Shown: positions 28,515 through 38,872, numbered from the stretch's first letter. The stretch: DNA of 64,000 bases from Mycolicibacter heraklionensis (GCF_019645815.1 NZ_CP080997.1:3476880-3540879); one strand, 5' to 3'. The notes: generated from the sequence alone by a model not told the origin. Numbers and translations are program-made.

Positions 28515-28522
28515 CTGGACGG
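28515..28522. repeat. target-site duplication, right copy
   Basis: CTGGACGG, the second copy of the 8-bp duplication made when the IS256-family element inserted into the P450 gene. Confidence 0.9.
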
Positions 28523-29492
28523 CGCCGAGCACCGCAGGCTACGTGCTTTGGTGGCAAAGGCGTTCAGCCCACGTGCCGCCGAACGGATGCGCGGCGCGTG
28601 CATCGACGTCATCACCGAGCTGGTCGACCAGTGCGCTGCCATCGGCCGGTGCGAATTCGTGGCCGAGATCGCCAGGTGGTATCCGATCGCGATCATCGGC
28701 TCGCTGCTCGGCGCACCGCGCAACGACTGGGAACAGTTGTCCGAGTGGGTGACCGGCCTGTCCAAGGCCATGAGCATCGAGGTCGCCCAGTACGAGGCAG
28801 AGATCCTGCGCGCCTGGAATGGCCTGGAGGGCTACATCGAGCAGCTCATTGCTGTGCGGCGCTCGAAGCCGGCCGACGACCTGATCTCCGAGCTGCTTCG
28901 AGCCGAAGAGGACGGCGACCGGTTAAGCCACGACGAACTCATCGCCCTGGTGGTGATCCTGTTCAATGCCGGTATCGACACCACGCGGCACCAGTTGGCC
29001 GCGGCGATGCAGGTGCTCGTCGATCATCCCGACCAGTGGAAGACGCTGAGCCGGTGTCCCGAGCTGGTACCGCAGGCGGTCGAGGAGGTGCTGCGGTACG
29101 CGCCGGTGAACTTCCGCGTCCTGCGCAAGGCCGTCGTCGACGTCGACCTTGGCGGCGTGACGTTTCCCTCGGGTTCGTTCGTCGTAGCCAATACAGCTGC
29201 GGCCAATCGGGACCCGGCGGCCTTCGAAGACCCGGATCGTTTTGACATCGCTCGCACGGGAACACCGGCGATGCTGACCTTCGGCGGCGGTGTCCACTAC
29301 TGCCTGGGCGTGCACCTTGCCCGCATCGAACTAGTTGAGGCGCTGCGTGTCCTGACGGCCAGGATGTCGAATCCACGCCAAATCGGCCCGGCGCCGTGGA
29401 AACCAGTCACCGAATTGACCGGACCGCAGGTGCTGCCCCTGGAGTTCGTCGGTCGCGACTCGCTCAGCCCGACTCAGCCCACGACTCGATGA
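28515..29492 (+). pseudogene. cytochrome P450, 3' fragment (interrupted by IS)
   Basis: This 326-codon stretch (including stop) holds nearly all the catalytic core: AEHRRLRALVAKAF (helix C), the I-helix oxygen-binding AGIDTTRHQL, ExxR as EEVLRY, and the haem loop FGGGVHYCLGVHL with the Cys ligand. It has no start of its own after the insertion, though an open frame reads in from 28422 within the element. Sequence decay is not apparent, so the disruption looks recent. Substrate and CYP number cannot be read. It ends just past the stop of convergent nudC. Confidence 0.92.
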
Positions 29493-30390
29493 TCGTCCGG
29501 GCAATCGAGATCGACCCGGGCAGCAGCAGTTTCGCATCCGGATTGCCGCTGTTCCAGGCCCCGGCGGACAGCGCGGCCCGCACGTCGTCGCGGGTGAACC
29601 ACGCCGCCTCGGTGATCTCGCCGTCGCTGAAGACGAAGGTCTGAGCAGGGTCGGCGACGGCGTGGAAGCCGACCATCAGCGACCGTGGGAACGGCCACGG
29701 CTGGCTGCCCAGATAGGTCACATCACGCACCGCCAGCCCAACCTCTTCGTGAACCTCGCGGACCACGCAGGCCTCGAACGACTCGCCCGCCTCGACGAAC
29801 CCGGCCAGCAGTGAGAACATCCGGACCGGCCAGTTGTGCTGGCGGGCCAACACCACGCGGTCGGCACCGTCGTGCACCAGACAGATCACCGCCGGGTCGA
29901 TGCGCGGGAACTCCTCGACACCGGTGACCGGATTGGCCCGTGCCCAGCCGCCACGTACCGGCTTGGTCGGCGTGCCGTCGACGGCCGAAAACCGGGCATT
30001 GTCATGCCAATTCAGCAGCGCAATGGCCGAAGACACCAATTGGGCGCTGACGTCGTCGAAGATGTCGCCGGTGGCACGGATGTCCAGCACCGAGACGTCG
30101 ACGTCGGCAGGGGCCCGCAGCGCGTCGCGGACTGCCCAGACGTGCCGACCGTCCTCGATGCGGCCTAAAAAGACCGCGTCCGATGGTGGGGTGTCGCCCA
30201 GTTCCTTGGCCTCCTGCAGCACCACGCGGCCGCCGGCGACCAGTACCTGGTTGCGGGGATCGACCCGCAGCAGCGCGGCCGCCGACCAGCCGGCGACGGC
30301 CGCATCGGTGTCGGTGCGCAACTGATCGGCTCGATCAGCCCCAACCCGCGACAACAGGGGCACCTGGCGCAGCTGGAAGCCACCCATCAT
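29464..30390 (-). CDS. nudC: NudC, NAD(+)/NADH diphosphatase
   Basis: The 308-residue protein has the Nudix box GFVEAGESFEACVVREVHEEVGL (E-x7-REx2EExG pattern) followed by the NADH-pyrophosphatase signature SQPWPFPRSLMVGF. The four zinc cysteines of the E. coli enzyme are absent in the corresponding segment (RFSAVDGTPTKPVRGGWAR), as in the recalled M. tuberculosis protein. NudC hydrolyses NAD(H), can remove NAD caps from RNA and affects isoniazid/ethionamide adducts. Its stop region overlaps the 3' end of the P450 fragment by 29 bp. Confidence 0.93.
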   Translation of the reverse strand: MMGGFQLRQVPLLSRVGADRADQLRTDTDAAVAGWSAAALLRVDPRNQVLVAGGRVVLQEAKELGDTPPSDAVFLGRIEDGRHVWAVRDALRAPADVDVSVLDIRATGDIFDDVSAQLVSSAIALLNWHDNARFSAVDGTPTKPVRGGWARANPVTGVEEFPRIDPAVICLVHDGADRVVLARQHNWPVRMFSLLAGFVEAGESFEACVVREVHEEVGLAVRDVTYLGSQPWPFPRSLMVGFHAVADPAQTFVFSDGEITEAAWFTRDDVRAALSAGAWNSGNPDAKLLLPGSISIARTIIESWAESG

Positions 30391-30439
30391 TCCTCCCCGT
30401 GCCGCCCCGCTGCGCCCGGCGTCGCCGCGCTTGCGATCG

Positions 30440-31516
30440 TCACTGGCTGGTCACCGTACGCACGTAGAGCAGCCGGTCGCCGGCCTCGATCGCATCAACG
30501 TCCGGTGTGTCCAACCGCAGTAGTCGGCCGCCGCGCACCACGGCGAGCACGATCTCGTTGAGATGCTTCGCCGAGGCACCGATCTCCTTCTGCTCCACCT
30601 CCCGCTCGGCGATGGCGTACCCGGCGTCCGGGGTGAGCAGATCCTCGATGATCTCGACCACGCTCGGCGTGGTGGTGGCAATGCCGAGCAGCCGGCCGGC
30701 GGTCTCGGAGGACACCACCACCGAGTCGGCGCCCGACTGCTCCAGCAGGTGCTGGTTCTCGGCTTCCCGAATGGACGCCACGATGGTGGCCTGTGGGGCG
30801 ATCTCGCGGGCGGTCAGGGTGACCAGTGCCGCGGTGGCATCCGAGCCGGTGGCCACCACGATCGCCGAGGCGCGCTGGGCGCTGGCCAGCCGCAGGACAT
30901 CCGATCTGGTCGCGTCGCCGTCCACGGTGACCAGCCCGGCACTCTTGGCGCGGTCGAGCACCGACCGGTCGTTGTCCACCACGACGATGTCGCTCGGGGT
31001 GGTCTCGTCGTCGCCGAGCATTGCGGCGATCGCGGTCTTGCCCTTGGTGCCGTACCCGATGACGATGGTGTGGTCTTTCACTCTCTTCCTCCAACGCTGA
31101 ATGCGGAATGCCTGCTGGGAGGTCTCGGTGAACGCCTCGACGGTCGTTCCGACCAGCAGGATCAGGAAGGCGATCCGCAGCGGGGTGATGACCAGGACAT
31201 TGATCATGCGGGCGAACTCGGTGACCGGCGTGATGTCGCCGTATCCGGTGGTCGACAGGGTCACCGCGGAGTAGTAGAGGCAGTCCAGGAAGGTCAGGCG
31301 GTCGCCTTGCACGTCCTGGTAGCCGTCGCGGTCGACGTAGACGAACAACGCGGACACCAGCAGTGCCGCCAGCGCGATGAGGCTTCGCCGATAGACGGTG
31401 CGGCCGGGACTGGACTGCCCGTGTGGCATGCGTAGCACGCCGACGAGCGCATAACTGGGCTGGGCGGTCAGCGTCTCGTCAAGACGCCGCAACCGCCGCC
31501 AGCTAGCTCCCGCCAC
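30440..31516 (-). CDS. two-TM potassium channel with RCK/TrkA domains (Rv3200c-like)
   Basis: The 358-residue protein has two transmembrane helices around a pore loop with the K+ filter TTGYGD at residues 89-94, then an RCK N-domain (IVIGYGTKGKTAI, with the VDND ligand edge) and a TrkA-C domain at the end. It is an MthK-like ligand-gated channel. A GTG at 31516 is the start. It lies between nudC and adnB on the same strand with 49- and 55-bp gaps. Confidence 0.92.
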   Translation of the reverse strand: MAGASWRRLRRLDETLTAQPSYALVGVLRMPHGQSSPGRTVYRRSLIALAALLVSALFVYVDRDGYQDVQGDRLTFLDCLYYSAVTLSTTGYGDITPVTEFARMINVLVITPLRIAFLILLVGTTVEAFTETSQQAFRIQRWRKRVKDHTIVIGYGTKGKTAIAAMLGDDETTPSDIVVVDNDRSVLDRAKSAGLVTVDGDATRSDVLRLASAQRASAIVVATGSDATAALVTLTAREIAPQATIVASIREAENQHLLEQSGADSVVVSSETAGRLLGIATTTPSVVEIIEDLLTPDAGYAIAEREVEQKEIGASAKHLNEIVLAVVRGGRLLRLDTPDVDAIEAGDRLLYVRTVTSQ

Positions 31517-31571
31517 GACGGGCGGTCATCGGTCAGCCTGACGCACGGACCCACTGTAACCACAGGTGTCG

Positions 31572-34500
31572 TCAGCTGTTGAGCAGCGCGGCCAGCTCAG
31601 CCAGTTCGGGCAGTTGATCGGCGACGACGGTGGTCCCGGAACGCACGTAGTGGAAGGCGGCTCGCACCTGCGATTCCAGGCAGCCGGTCAACGCGGCCCA
31701 GGCCAACCGGTAAACGCCGAGCTGGACGGCGGCGTGCCGGCGCGCCTCGGGTCCGTCGGGCGCCGCACCGGTCTTCCAGTCCACCACGGTGACGCCACCG
31801 TCCGGCTCGGCGAACACCGCGTCGATCCGGCCACGCACCACCCGGGTGCCGATGGCCATCTCGAACGGCACCTCGACGGCGATGGGGGTGCGGGCGGCCC
31901 ACGGTGAATCCAGGAACGCCGCCTGCAGACGGGCCAGCTCCTGGGCGTCGGCGCGGGCTGTGTCGGCATCGGCCGCACCGGGCAGGTCTTCGAGCTCGAA
32001 AAGCCGCTCGGCCCCATAGAGCCGCTGAACCCAGTCGTGAAATGCGGTGCCCAACAGCGCATGCGGGTCGGGCCGGGCCGGGAGTCGGCAACTCAGACGC
32101 TGCCCAGCACCGTCGGGGTCACGGCTCAGCTCGACCAGGCCGCTCACCGAGAGCTGGTTGGGCAGAATGCGGGCCCGCTGCGTCGCGGCTGTGGCGCGCT
32201 CTGCGAGTAGCGCATCGACATCAGCCGCCCACGGGCTGGCCGAGGACGATCCGTCCTGCGGCTCGCCCGCCTGTAGCTCCGCGGCAACCAGCGCCGCGCC
32301 CCGTTCGACATCGCCGCGCCGGCCGGCCAGCGGGTCAACCGGCCATGTTGCTTCGTTTACCTTGTCGCACAACGGGTTTCTATCTCCGTCGGCCGGCTCC
32401 GGCGCCCAGTGCTCGACCACCCCGCAGGGCGTCCCCGCGTCGGCCGCGGTGTCGATCACCGCCTTGATTTCGGTGAGGAAATCCGACGGACCGCGAGGCT
32501 TGGCCTCGCCCCCCAGCCCCCAGTGGTGGCCAGAGACCAGCAGGGTGTCCTCGGCGCGGGTGACAGCGACATAGAGCAGCCGGCGCTCTTCGTCGACCCG
32601 CCGCTGCTCTAGGCGGCGCTGATGTTCGGAGATGGCGTCGGACAGCTGCTTTCGGTTGGTGACCGCGTCGGTGTCGAGCAGTGGGACGCCGTGATCGCCC
32701 GGCCCATGCGGCGGTCCCAGCGTCGCCTCTCCTCCGTCGAGTTGGGCCCGGTCGCCGCGCAGCAGCGGCGGCAGTTCAGCGGCGTCGGACAGCCAGCTGC
32801 GTCGCGATGCGGTCGACGGGAAAACCCGCGCCACCAGGTGCGGTATCGCGACCACCTGCCATTCCAGTCCCTTGGCGGCGTGCACGGTGAGAATCTGGAC
32901 GCGGTCGGCAGCGACCGTCGGCGCGGCCGGCGCCAGCCCGTTCTCCACCACCGTGGCGGCATCCAGGTAGGCCAACAGGCCCGGCAGTGCGGACTGGGCC
33001 CCGGCTCCCTCGGCGTATCCGGCCACCACATCGGCGAAGGCGTCGAGTTGTTCGGTGCCGGCCGCACTGGCCGCCACCGGCTGGGCGGCAAGCACCTCGC
33101 AGTCCAGGCCGAGCACGCGGCGTACCTCGGCAACCAGGTCAGGCAGTGGATGCCACAGGTGGCCGCGCAGCAGGGTCAGTTCCTCGGCGAGGGCGACGAT
33201 GCGCCGGTACCCGATGGCCGAATAGCGCTCTGCCGGTCCGGGATCGGCGAGCGCGTCGGCCAGACATGCGGTGTCGGAATCGGGCCCGGCCGCGGCGGCG
33301 ATCTCCGCGGCAGAGACCGGCGCGGTCGACTGTTCGGGCCGGGACAGCTCGGCGGCGCGCCGCCACAGCGCGGCCAGGTCTGCGGCGCCGAGCCGCCATC
33401 GCGGTCCGGTCAGCACGCGCATCGCCGCGGCGCCGGCGGTCGGCTCTTGGATCAGCCGCAGCATCGCCACCAGGTCGGCCACCTCCGGCACGGACAGCAG
33501 CCCGGCCAGCCCCACTACTTCCACCGGCACACCGCGGGCGCGGATCGCCTCGGCCAGGGGCGCGGCGTCGGCGTTGCGCCGCACCAGCACCGCGGCAGTG
33601 GGCGGGGCCACCCCGTCGGCGTCGGCTTGCCGGTAGCACCGCTGCAATGCCTCGGCCACCCACTCGTCTTCGGCGACGACGTCGGGCAGCAGCGCGACCC
33701 GCACGTCGCCGGGGGGCGCGGCCGGGCGCGGCCGCAGCGATCGCACCGTGACGGAGCGCCGGCGCGCCTCCGCGGAGATCTCATTGGCCAGGTGCAGCAC
33801 TTCGGGCGGGTTGCGCCAGCTGGTCCGCAGCTCCAGGGTGGGCGCTGGTGTGCCGTCGGAGAGCGGAAAGTCGGTGGCGAAGCGGGGCAGGTTGGTCGCC
33901 GAGGCGCCGCGCCAGCCGTAGATCGACTGGATCGGGTCACCCACCGCCGTCAGCGCCAGGCCGTCGTCGGCGCCGCCCCCGAACAGCGACGACAGGGCGA
34001 TGCGCTGGGCATGCCCGGTGTCCTGATATTCATCGAGCAGCACCACCCGGTAGGTGGCGCGCAACCGGGCGCCGACGGCCTCGCCTGCCTGAGCCAGCCG
34101 AGCGGCAGTCGCCATCTGTGCGCCGAAATCCATTGCCCGTTCCGCCCGCATCCGCTGGTGCAGGGCCTCAATCAGCGGCACCAGTTCGGCGCGTTCGGTC
34201 TGGGTGTCCAGCATCTTGAGCAGCGACTGGTTGGGTTCGGCGCGCTGGCGCGGGCCCGGCGGCAGGGTGTGCACCAGCCGCTCCAACTCCAGGTGGGTGT
34301 GGCGCAGTGCGTCGGTGTCCACCAGGTGTTCGGCCAGCTGCCCGGCCAGCCGCAACACCATCGCGGTGACCGCGGCGGGATCCCGGTCGGTGTGCAGTTC
34401 CCCCGGATAACTGCTGACCACGTCGAACGCCAGCTGCCACAGCCCGGTCTCGGTGAGCAGCCGGGTGTCCGGCTCGATGCCGAGCAGCAGCCCGTGCTCG

Positions 34501-34868
34501 CGCAGCAGCGCGCCGGCGAAGGCGTGATAGGTGCTGACGGTGGGCGCCGTCGGGGCGGCGTCGGCCGCGGGTTCGGCCGGCATCAGTCCGGCACCGGCCA
34601 ACCGCGCCAACCGGGATCGAACCCGGCGCAGCAGTTGGCCGGCCGCCTTGCGGGTGAAGGTCAGGCCCAATACCTGGCCGGGTTCGGCGTAGCCGTTGGC
34701 AACCAGCCACACCACCCGGGCCGCCATCGTCTCGGTCTTGCCGGCACCCGCGCCGGCGATCACCACCAGCGGTCCCGGCGGTGCGGCGATGACCGCGGCC
34801 TGCTCCTCGGTGGGCTGATGCAACCCGAGCGCGGCCGCCAGTTCGGCGGGGTCGTAGCGGTTTGTCAT
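31572..34868 (-). CDS. adnB: AdnB, helicase-nuclease subunit of the AdnAB end-resection motor
   Basis: The 1098-residue protein is a UvrD-like helicase fused to a RecB-type nuclease. Visible motifs: Walker A GAGAGKTETM (residues 39-48), LLDEYQDTGHAQ (motif II), TAVGDPIQSIYGWRG (motif III), VTRAEDTLLV (motif VI) and nuclease GVTVVDWKTG ... AVQLGVYRLAW. Together with AdnA it resects double-strand breaks in mycobacteria; AdnB is the lead motor. The ATG at 34868 overlaps the adnA stop by four bases. Confidence 0.95.
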   Translation of the reverse strand: MTNRYDPAELAAALGLHQPTEEQAAVIAAPPGPLVVIAGAGAGKTETMAARVVWLVANGYAEPGQVLGLTFTRKAAGQLLRRVRSRLARLAGAGLMPAEPAADAAPTAPTVSTYHAFAGALLREHGLLLGIEPDTRLLTETGLWQLAFDVVSSYPGELHTDRDPAAVTAMVLRLAGQLAEHLVDTDALRHTHLELERLVHTLPPGPRQRAEPNQSLLKMLDTQTERAELVPLIEALHQRMRAERAMDFGAQMATAARLAQAGEAVGARLRATYRVVLLDEYQDTGHAQRIALSSLFGGGADDGLALTAVGDPIQSIYGWRGASATNLPRFATDFPLSDGTPAPTLELRTSWRNPPEVLHLANEISAEARRRSVTVRSLRPRPAAPPGDVRVALLPDVVAEDEWVAEALQRCYRQADADGVAPPTAAVLVRRNADAAPLAEAIRARGVPVEVVGLAGLLSVPEVADLVAMLRLIQEPTAGAAAMRVLTGPRWRLGAADLAALWRRAAELSRPEQSTAPVSAAEIAAAAGPDSDTACLADALADPGPAERYSAIGYRRIVALAEELTLLRGHLWHPLPDLVAEVRRVLGLDCEVLAAQPVAASAAGTEQLDAFADVVAGYAEGAGAQSALPGLLAYLDAATVVENGLAPAAPTVAADRVQILTVHAAKGLEWQVVAIPHLVARVFPSTASRRSWLSDAAELPPLLRGDRAQLDGGEATLGPPHGPGDHGVPLLDTDAVTNRKQLSDAISEHQRRLEQRRVDEERRLLYVAVTRAEDTLLVSGHHWGLGGEAKPRGPSDFLTEIKAVIDTAADAGTPCGVVEHWAPEPADGDRNPLCDKVNEATWPVDPLAGRRGDVERGAALVAAELQAGEPQDGSSSASPWAADVDALLAERATAATQRARILPNQLSVSGLVELSRDPDGAGQRLSCRLPARPDPHALLGTAFHDWVQRLYGAERLFELEDLPGAADADTARADAQELARLQAAFLDSPWAARTPIAVEVPFEMAIGTRVVRGRIDAVFAEPDGGVTVVDWKTGAAPDGPEARRHAAVQLGVYRLAWAALTGCLESQVRAAFHYVRSGTTVVADQLPELAELAALLNS

Positions 34869-37800
34869 GTGCCGCACCCGCCGTTGTGGGCCGGACAGAT
34901 CGGCCGGACCGGGCAGTGCCGGCACCCGTCGTTGACTCGGGCGGTGAACTGCGGGCCGGCGGTAGCAGCGGCCGCCTGCGCGATCCGCTCCCGCCATTGC
35001 CCGCCGGTGTCGGGAGTGAGGGGGTCCTGCTGGCGCTCGGTGGCGCCGACCGTTCCGGGTTTGGCGGGATAGACCAGCCGGGCGCCGCCGGGCTGCTCGT
35101 CGGGCCCGATGAGCCCGGCTTCGACCGCCAGCTGGTAGACGGCGAGCTGAGCGTGCTGTTGAGCCTCGTCCTTGCTGGCCGGAGTCTTCGCGGTCTTGAC
35201 GTCGACGACCACCAGCCGGCCGGCGGCGTCGCGTTCGACCCGGTCGATCCGGCCGCGCAGCCGCACCCCGTCCTCACCGGTGTCGATTACTCCGTCGAAG
35301 GCGACCTCGGTGCCGACTTCGGTGAGCTCGCCGCGGGATTGCGCCCGCCAGGTCAGGAACGTCTCGATCATGGCGCGATGCCGGTCGTGTTCGTTGGCCG
35401 AGTACCACTGCGACGCAAACGGCAGCTGCTGCCACGCCCGGTCCAACTCGGCGAGCAGTTCCTGCGGGCTGCCCGCCGATTCGGCGACCAGAGCGTGAAT
35501 CACCGATCCGATCGTGGAGCGCAGGTCACGTCCGTCGGTTCCGCCATGGCGTTCGGCCAACCAGCGCAGCGGGCAGTCCAGCAGACTCTGCAGCGCCGAC
35601 GGCGACAGGGTGACCGGTCCGCCGCCGGGGCGCCTCAGCGGTTCCTCGGTGCTCAACGGCGCCGCCCCGTACCAGCTCTGCGGGTCCGCACCGGGCACAC
35701 CGGCCCGGGCAAGTCGCGCCAATTGCGTTGCGGCGTCGGCGCGTTGGGAATCGCTCACAGCGGTCTCCGGCGCGCAGACGACGGCGCGCAGCCGGCCCAC
35801 CAACCCGGCCGCGCACAGCACCGGCGGAGCCACCACCGGTGACGCCGGCGCCCGATGCTCTTCGCCGGTGGCGCAGGCCGCGAGTTCGACGAAGAACTCC
35901 GACGGGATCTGCTCCTCGGCGCTGCCGTCCCCGTCGCCGTCGACAGCGGTGATCACCAGCCGGCGACGTGCCCGGCCCAGCGCCGCCACCAGCAGTCGCC
36001 GTTCCTCGGCAAGGAGCGGGGCCCGAGCCGAGACCTCTTCACCGAAGCCGTGCAGGGTGTCCAGAAGCCGCTGGGTTCCCAACACGCCGCCGCGCGGAAC
36101 GGTGTTGGGCCACAGCCCTTCCTGGACGCCGGCAATGACCACCAGATCCCATTCGCGCCCGAGCGCGGCGTGGGCACTGAGCACACCCACCGCCTCCGTG
36201 CCCGTCGCGGCATCGGGGCGGGGCGCCGCCAGTTGCATCGCCGTGACGTATTCGACCAGCCCGGTCAGGGTGGCACCGGCGGTGCGTGCCACGTACTGCT
36301 CGGCGAGGTCGAACAGTGCGGTCACCGCATCCAGATCCCGGCCGGCCTGGGCGCCGGCCGGACCGCCGCGCTCGGCGGCCGACAGCCAGCGTTGTTGCAG
36401 CCCCGACCGATTCCAGGCCTGCCACAGCGTGTGGTGCGGGTCGCGGCCGTCGGCGTGGCTGCGGGCCGCGGCCTGCAGCACCGCGCGCACCCGGCGCAGC
36501 GCGCGGGTATGCGCCGGTGGCAGCTCACCGGGCGCACCGGTGAGCACCGCCGCGAGGCGCTCGCCGCATGAACCCGGCTCGGACGGGGCTTGCGGGCGGG
36601 CCGTGCAGCGGCGCAGCGTGCGTTGCAGTTGCCGCAGCGAGACCGGGTCCACCCGCCCGATCGGCCCACTGAGCAATGCCAGCGCGCGAGGCCCATCCAC
36701 GGCCTCAGCGGTGCATTCCAGCACCGTGAGCAGGGCGGCCACCGCGGGCTGTTCGGCCAGCAACCCACTGCTGGCCGGCAGCGTGACCGGGATCCCGGCG
36801 GCGGCCAAGGTGCGGGGCAGGCGCGCCGCCGCCCGCGGCACCGATCGGACGATCACCGCCATCTGTGACCATGGCACCCCGTCGATCAGGTGGGCACGCC
36901 GCAGGGTGTCGGCGATCAGGGCCGCCTCGGCGTGACTGGTGGCCGCGGTGCGCACGCTGACCGTCCCCGCGTCGGGCCCGGCGCCCTCAAGCCGGCGGGT
37001 GGCGCTGGTGCCGGGCAGCCGCCCGGCGACAGTGCTGATGGCCCTGGCCACCGCCGGGGCGCACCGGTGCGACGTCGTCAGCGTCACCACGGGCACCGCG
37101 GCCCCGTCGGGTCGCGCGTCGTCAGCCAGCAGGACGGTGGGTTCGGCTCCGCGGAATCCGAACACCGCCTGATCGGGATCACCCGCGATCACCGTCCGGT
37201 GCACGCCGGCGGCGAGCACCCGCACCAACCGGGCCGCCTGCGGGTCGAGTTGCTGCGCGTCATCGACCAGCAGCAGCCGAATCCGGCTGCGTTCCTCGGT
37301 GAGCAGATCCGGGTCGATCGCGAACGCCTCCAGGGCCGCCCCGACCAATTCCGCGGCGCCCAGCGCCGGCGTGGTCGCCTGGGGCGCCGCGGTGCCGACC
37401 GCGGCACGCAGCAGCATCACCTGCTCGTACTGCTGGGCGAACCGGCCCGCGGCCGTCCACTCCGGGCGGCGGAACCGCTTGCCCAGCCTGATCAACTCAG
37501 CCGGGTCCACGCCACGTTCTGCGCAGCGCGCCATCAAGTCCCGCAGTTCGGTGGCGAAGCCGTCGGTGGCCAGGGCCGCGTGCAACGCCGGCGGCCAGGC
37601 CCCGGCACCGTCCCCGGCGAGCAGCTCACGGATCACGCTGTCCTGTTCGGCGCCGGTGACCAGCCGCGGAGGGGTGGCCTCGGCCCGCCGGGCGGCGCGT
37701 TGGAGCACCGCGAACGCGTAGCCGTGCACGGTGCGCACCGCCGGTTCCCGGATCGCCTGGCCCGTCGCGGGTCCGCCGGCGGCCAGCAAGGTCGCGGTCA

Positions 37801-38014
37801 GCGTCCCGCGTTCCGCCGCGGGAAGCCGACCCGACCCCGTCAGCAGCAGCACCGAATTCGCGTCCACACCCGCGGCGACGTGGGCGGTGGCCACCTCCAC
37901 CAGCAGGCTGGTCTTGCCGGTGCCCGGCCCCCCGCGCACCTGCAAGACGCCACGCGCACGCGGATCGAGTGCCGCGGCGACCTGCGCCGCCTGTGCTCCC
38001 CAATCCTGTGGCAT
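34865..38014 (-). CDS. adnA: AdnA, helicase-nuclease subunit of the AdnAB end-resection motor
   Basis: The 1049-residue partner of AdnB has Walker A GGPGTGKTSLL (residues 28-38), LLVDDAQQLDPQA (motif II), GDPDQAVFGFRG, and a C-terminal RecB-like nuclease (RLVVVDVKTAK, QHAQLAVYQLA). A LLDCPLRWL cysteine before the nuclease and a CRHCPVRPIC cluster after it fit the four-Cys iron-sulfur clamp of AddB/AdnA nucleases. Its stop overlaps adnB by four bases, giving equal amounts of both subunits. Start at the ATG at 38014. Confidence 0.95.
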   Translation of the reverse strand: MPQDWGAQAAQVAAALDPRARGVLQVRGGPGTGKTSLLVEVATAHVAAGVDANSVLLLTGSGRLPAAERGTLTATLLAAGGPATGQAIREPAVRTVHGYAFAVLQRAARRAEATPPRLVTGAEQDSVIRELLAGDGAGAWPPALHAALATDGFATELRDLMARCAERGVDPAELIRLGKRFRRPEWTAAGRFAQQYEQVMLLRAAVGTAAPQATTPALGAAELVGAALEAFAIDPDLLTEERSRIRLLLVDDAQQLDPQAARLVRVLAAGVHRTVIAGDPDQAVFGFRGAEPTVLLADDARPDGAAVPVVTLTTSHRCAPAVARAISTVAGRLPGTSATRRLEGAGPDAGTVSVRTAATSHAEAALIADTLRRAHLIDGVPWSQMAVIVRSVPRAAARLPRTLAAAGIPVTLPASSGLLAEQPAVAALLTVLECTAEAVDGPRALALLSGPIGRVDPVSLRQLQRTLRRCTARPQAPSEPGSCGERLAAVLTGAPGELPPAHTRALRRVRAVLQAAARSHADGRDPHHTLWQAWNRSGLQQRWLSAAERGGPAGAQAGRDLDAVTALFDLAEQYVARTAGATLTGLVEYVTAMQLAAPRPDAATGTEAVGVLSAHAALGREWDLVVIAGVQEGLWPNTVPRGGVLGTQRLLDTLHGFGEEVSARAPLLAEERRLLVAALGRARRRLVITAVDGDGDGSAEEQIPSEFFVELAACATGEEHRAPASPVVAPPVLCAAGLVGRLRAVVCAPETAVSDSQRADAATQLARLARAGVPGADPQSWYGAAPLSTEEPLRRPGGGPVTLSPSALQSLLDCPLRWLAERHGGTDGRDLRSTIGSVIHALVAESAGSPQELLAELDRAWQQLPFASQWYSANEHDRHRAMIETFLTWRAQSRGELTEVGTEVAFDGVIDTGEDGVRLRGRIDRVERDAAGRLVVVDVKTAKTPASKDEAQQHAQLAVYQLAVEAGLIGPDEQPGGARLVYPAKPGTVGATERQQDPLTPDTGGQWRERIAQAAAATAGPQFTARVNDGCRHCPVRPICPAHNGGCGT

Positions 38015-38072
38015 ACCGCCTATGACAGCACTGCCTACCGACAAGTGCGGGCGCGGCTGGCACCATCGACGG

Positions 38073-38861
38073 GTGAAATCCGACCATCGACTGCATGTGC
38101 ACCGCTACGGCCCGGACGGCCCGGTGGGGCTGCTGGCGGTCCACGGACTGACCGGACACGGGGCGCGCTGGCGCTACGTGGCCGAGCAGCTGCCGGACAT
38201 CTCCGTCGCCGCACCGGACCTGATCGGCCACGGGCACTCCTCATGGGCGGCCCCGTGGAGCATCGACGCCAACGTCGCCGCGCTCGCGGCGCTGCTGGAG
38301 GGCGCTGCTGACGGCCCGGTTCCGGTGGTCGCGCACTCCTTCGGCGGTGCGATAGCGCTGCATCTGGCCGCGGCACGGCCCGACCTCGTCGACGCGCTGA
38401 TCCTGCTCGACCCGGCGATCGGCCTGGACGGCGAGTGGATGGCCACGATCGCGGCCGCGATGCTGGCCTCCCCCGACTACCCCGATGCTGCGGAGGCCCG
38501 TGCCGAGAAGGAGAACGGCGCGTGGTCCGACGTGGCGCCGGGCCTGCTCGACATCGAACTCGACGAGCATCTGGTCAGGCTGCCCACCGGCCGCTTCGGT
38601 TGGCGCATCAGCGTGCCCGCCGTGATGTCGTACTGGAGCGAGCTGGCCCGTCCCAGCGTGCTCCCGCAATCCACGCCGACCACCCTGGTGCGGGCCACCC
38701 GCACCTCGCCGCCGTACGTGGAAGAGGCCCTCATCGATGCCTTGCGGGCCCGCCTGGGCGCGAACTTCCACCTGGTCGACTTCGACTGCAATCACATGGT
38801 GGACCAGGCCCGTCCCGCCGAGGCTGCCGCCGTGATCCGCGCGCAGCTGGCCCGGCGCTAG
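38073..38861 (+). CDS. lipV: alpha/beta hydrolase, LipV-like esterase
   Basis: The 262-residue protein has the alpha/beta-hydrolase oxyanion block LAVHGLTGHGARW, the nucleophile elbow AHSFGG with Ser at about residue 89, and a late His in DCNHMVDQA. Conserved blocks such as LDPAIGLDGEW and RFGWRISVPA agree with M. tuberculosis LipV, a mycobacterial lipase/esterase. The GTG at 38073 is preferred; ATG 38022 would give 17 more residues and nearly touch the adnA start. Confidence 0.88.
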   Translation: MKSDHRLHVHRYGPDGPVGLLAVHGLTGHGARWRYVAEQLPDISVAAPDLIGHGHSSWAAPWSIDANVAALAALLEGAADGPVPVVAHSFGGAIALHLAAARPDLVDALILLDPAIGLDGEWMATIAAAMLASPDYPDAAEARAEKENGAWSDVAPGLLDIELDEHLVRLPTGRFGWRISVPAVMSYWSELARPSVLPQSTPTTLVRATRTSPPYVEEALIDALRARLGANFHLVDFDCNHMVDQARPAEAAAVIRAQLARR

Positions 38862-38872
38862 GAGCGCGGTCC

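Noticed and set aside
32622..35072. 816-codon open frame on the plus strand
   Set aside because: Antisense to adnB with low-complexity Gly/Arg/Gln composition; no recognised domain.
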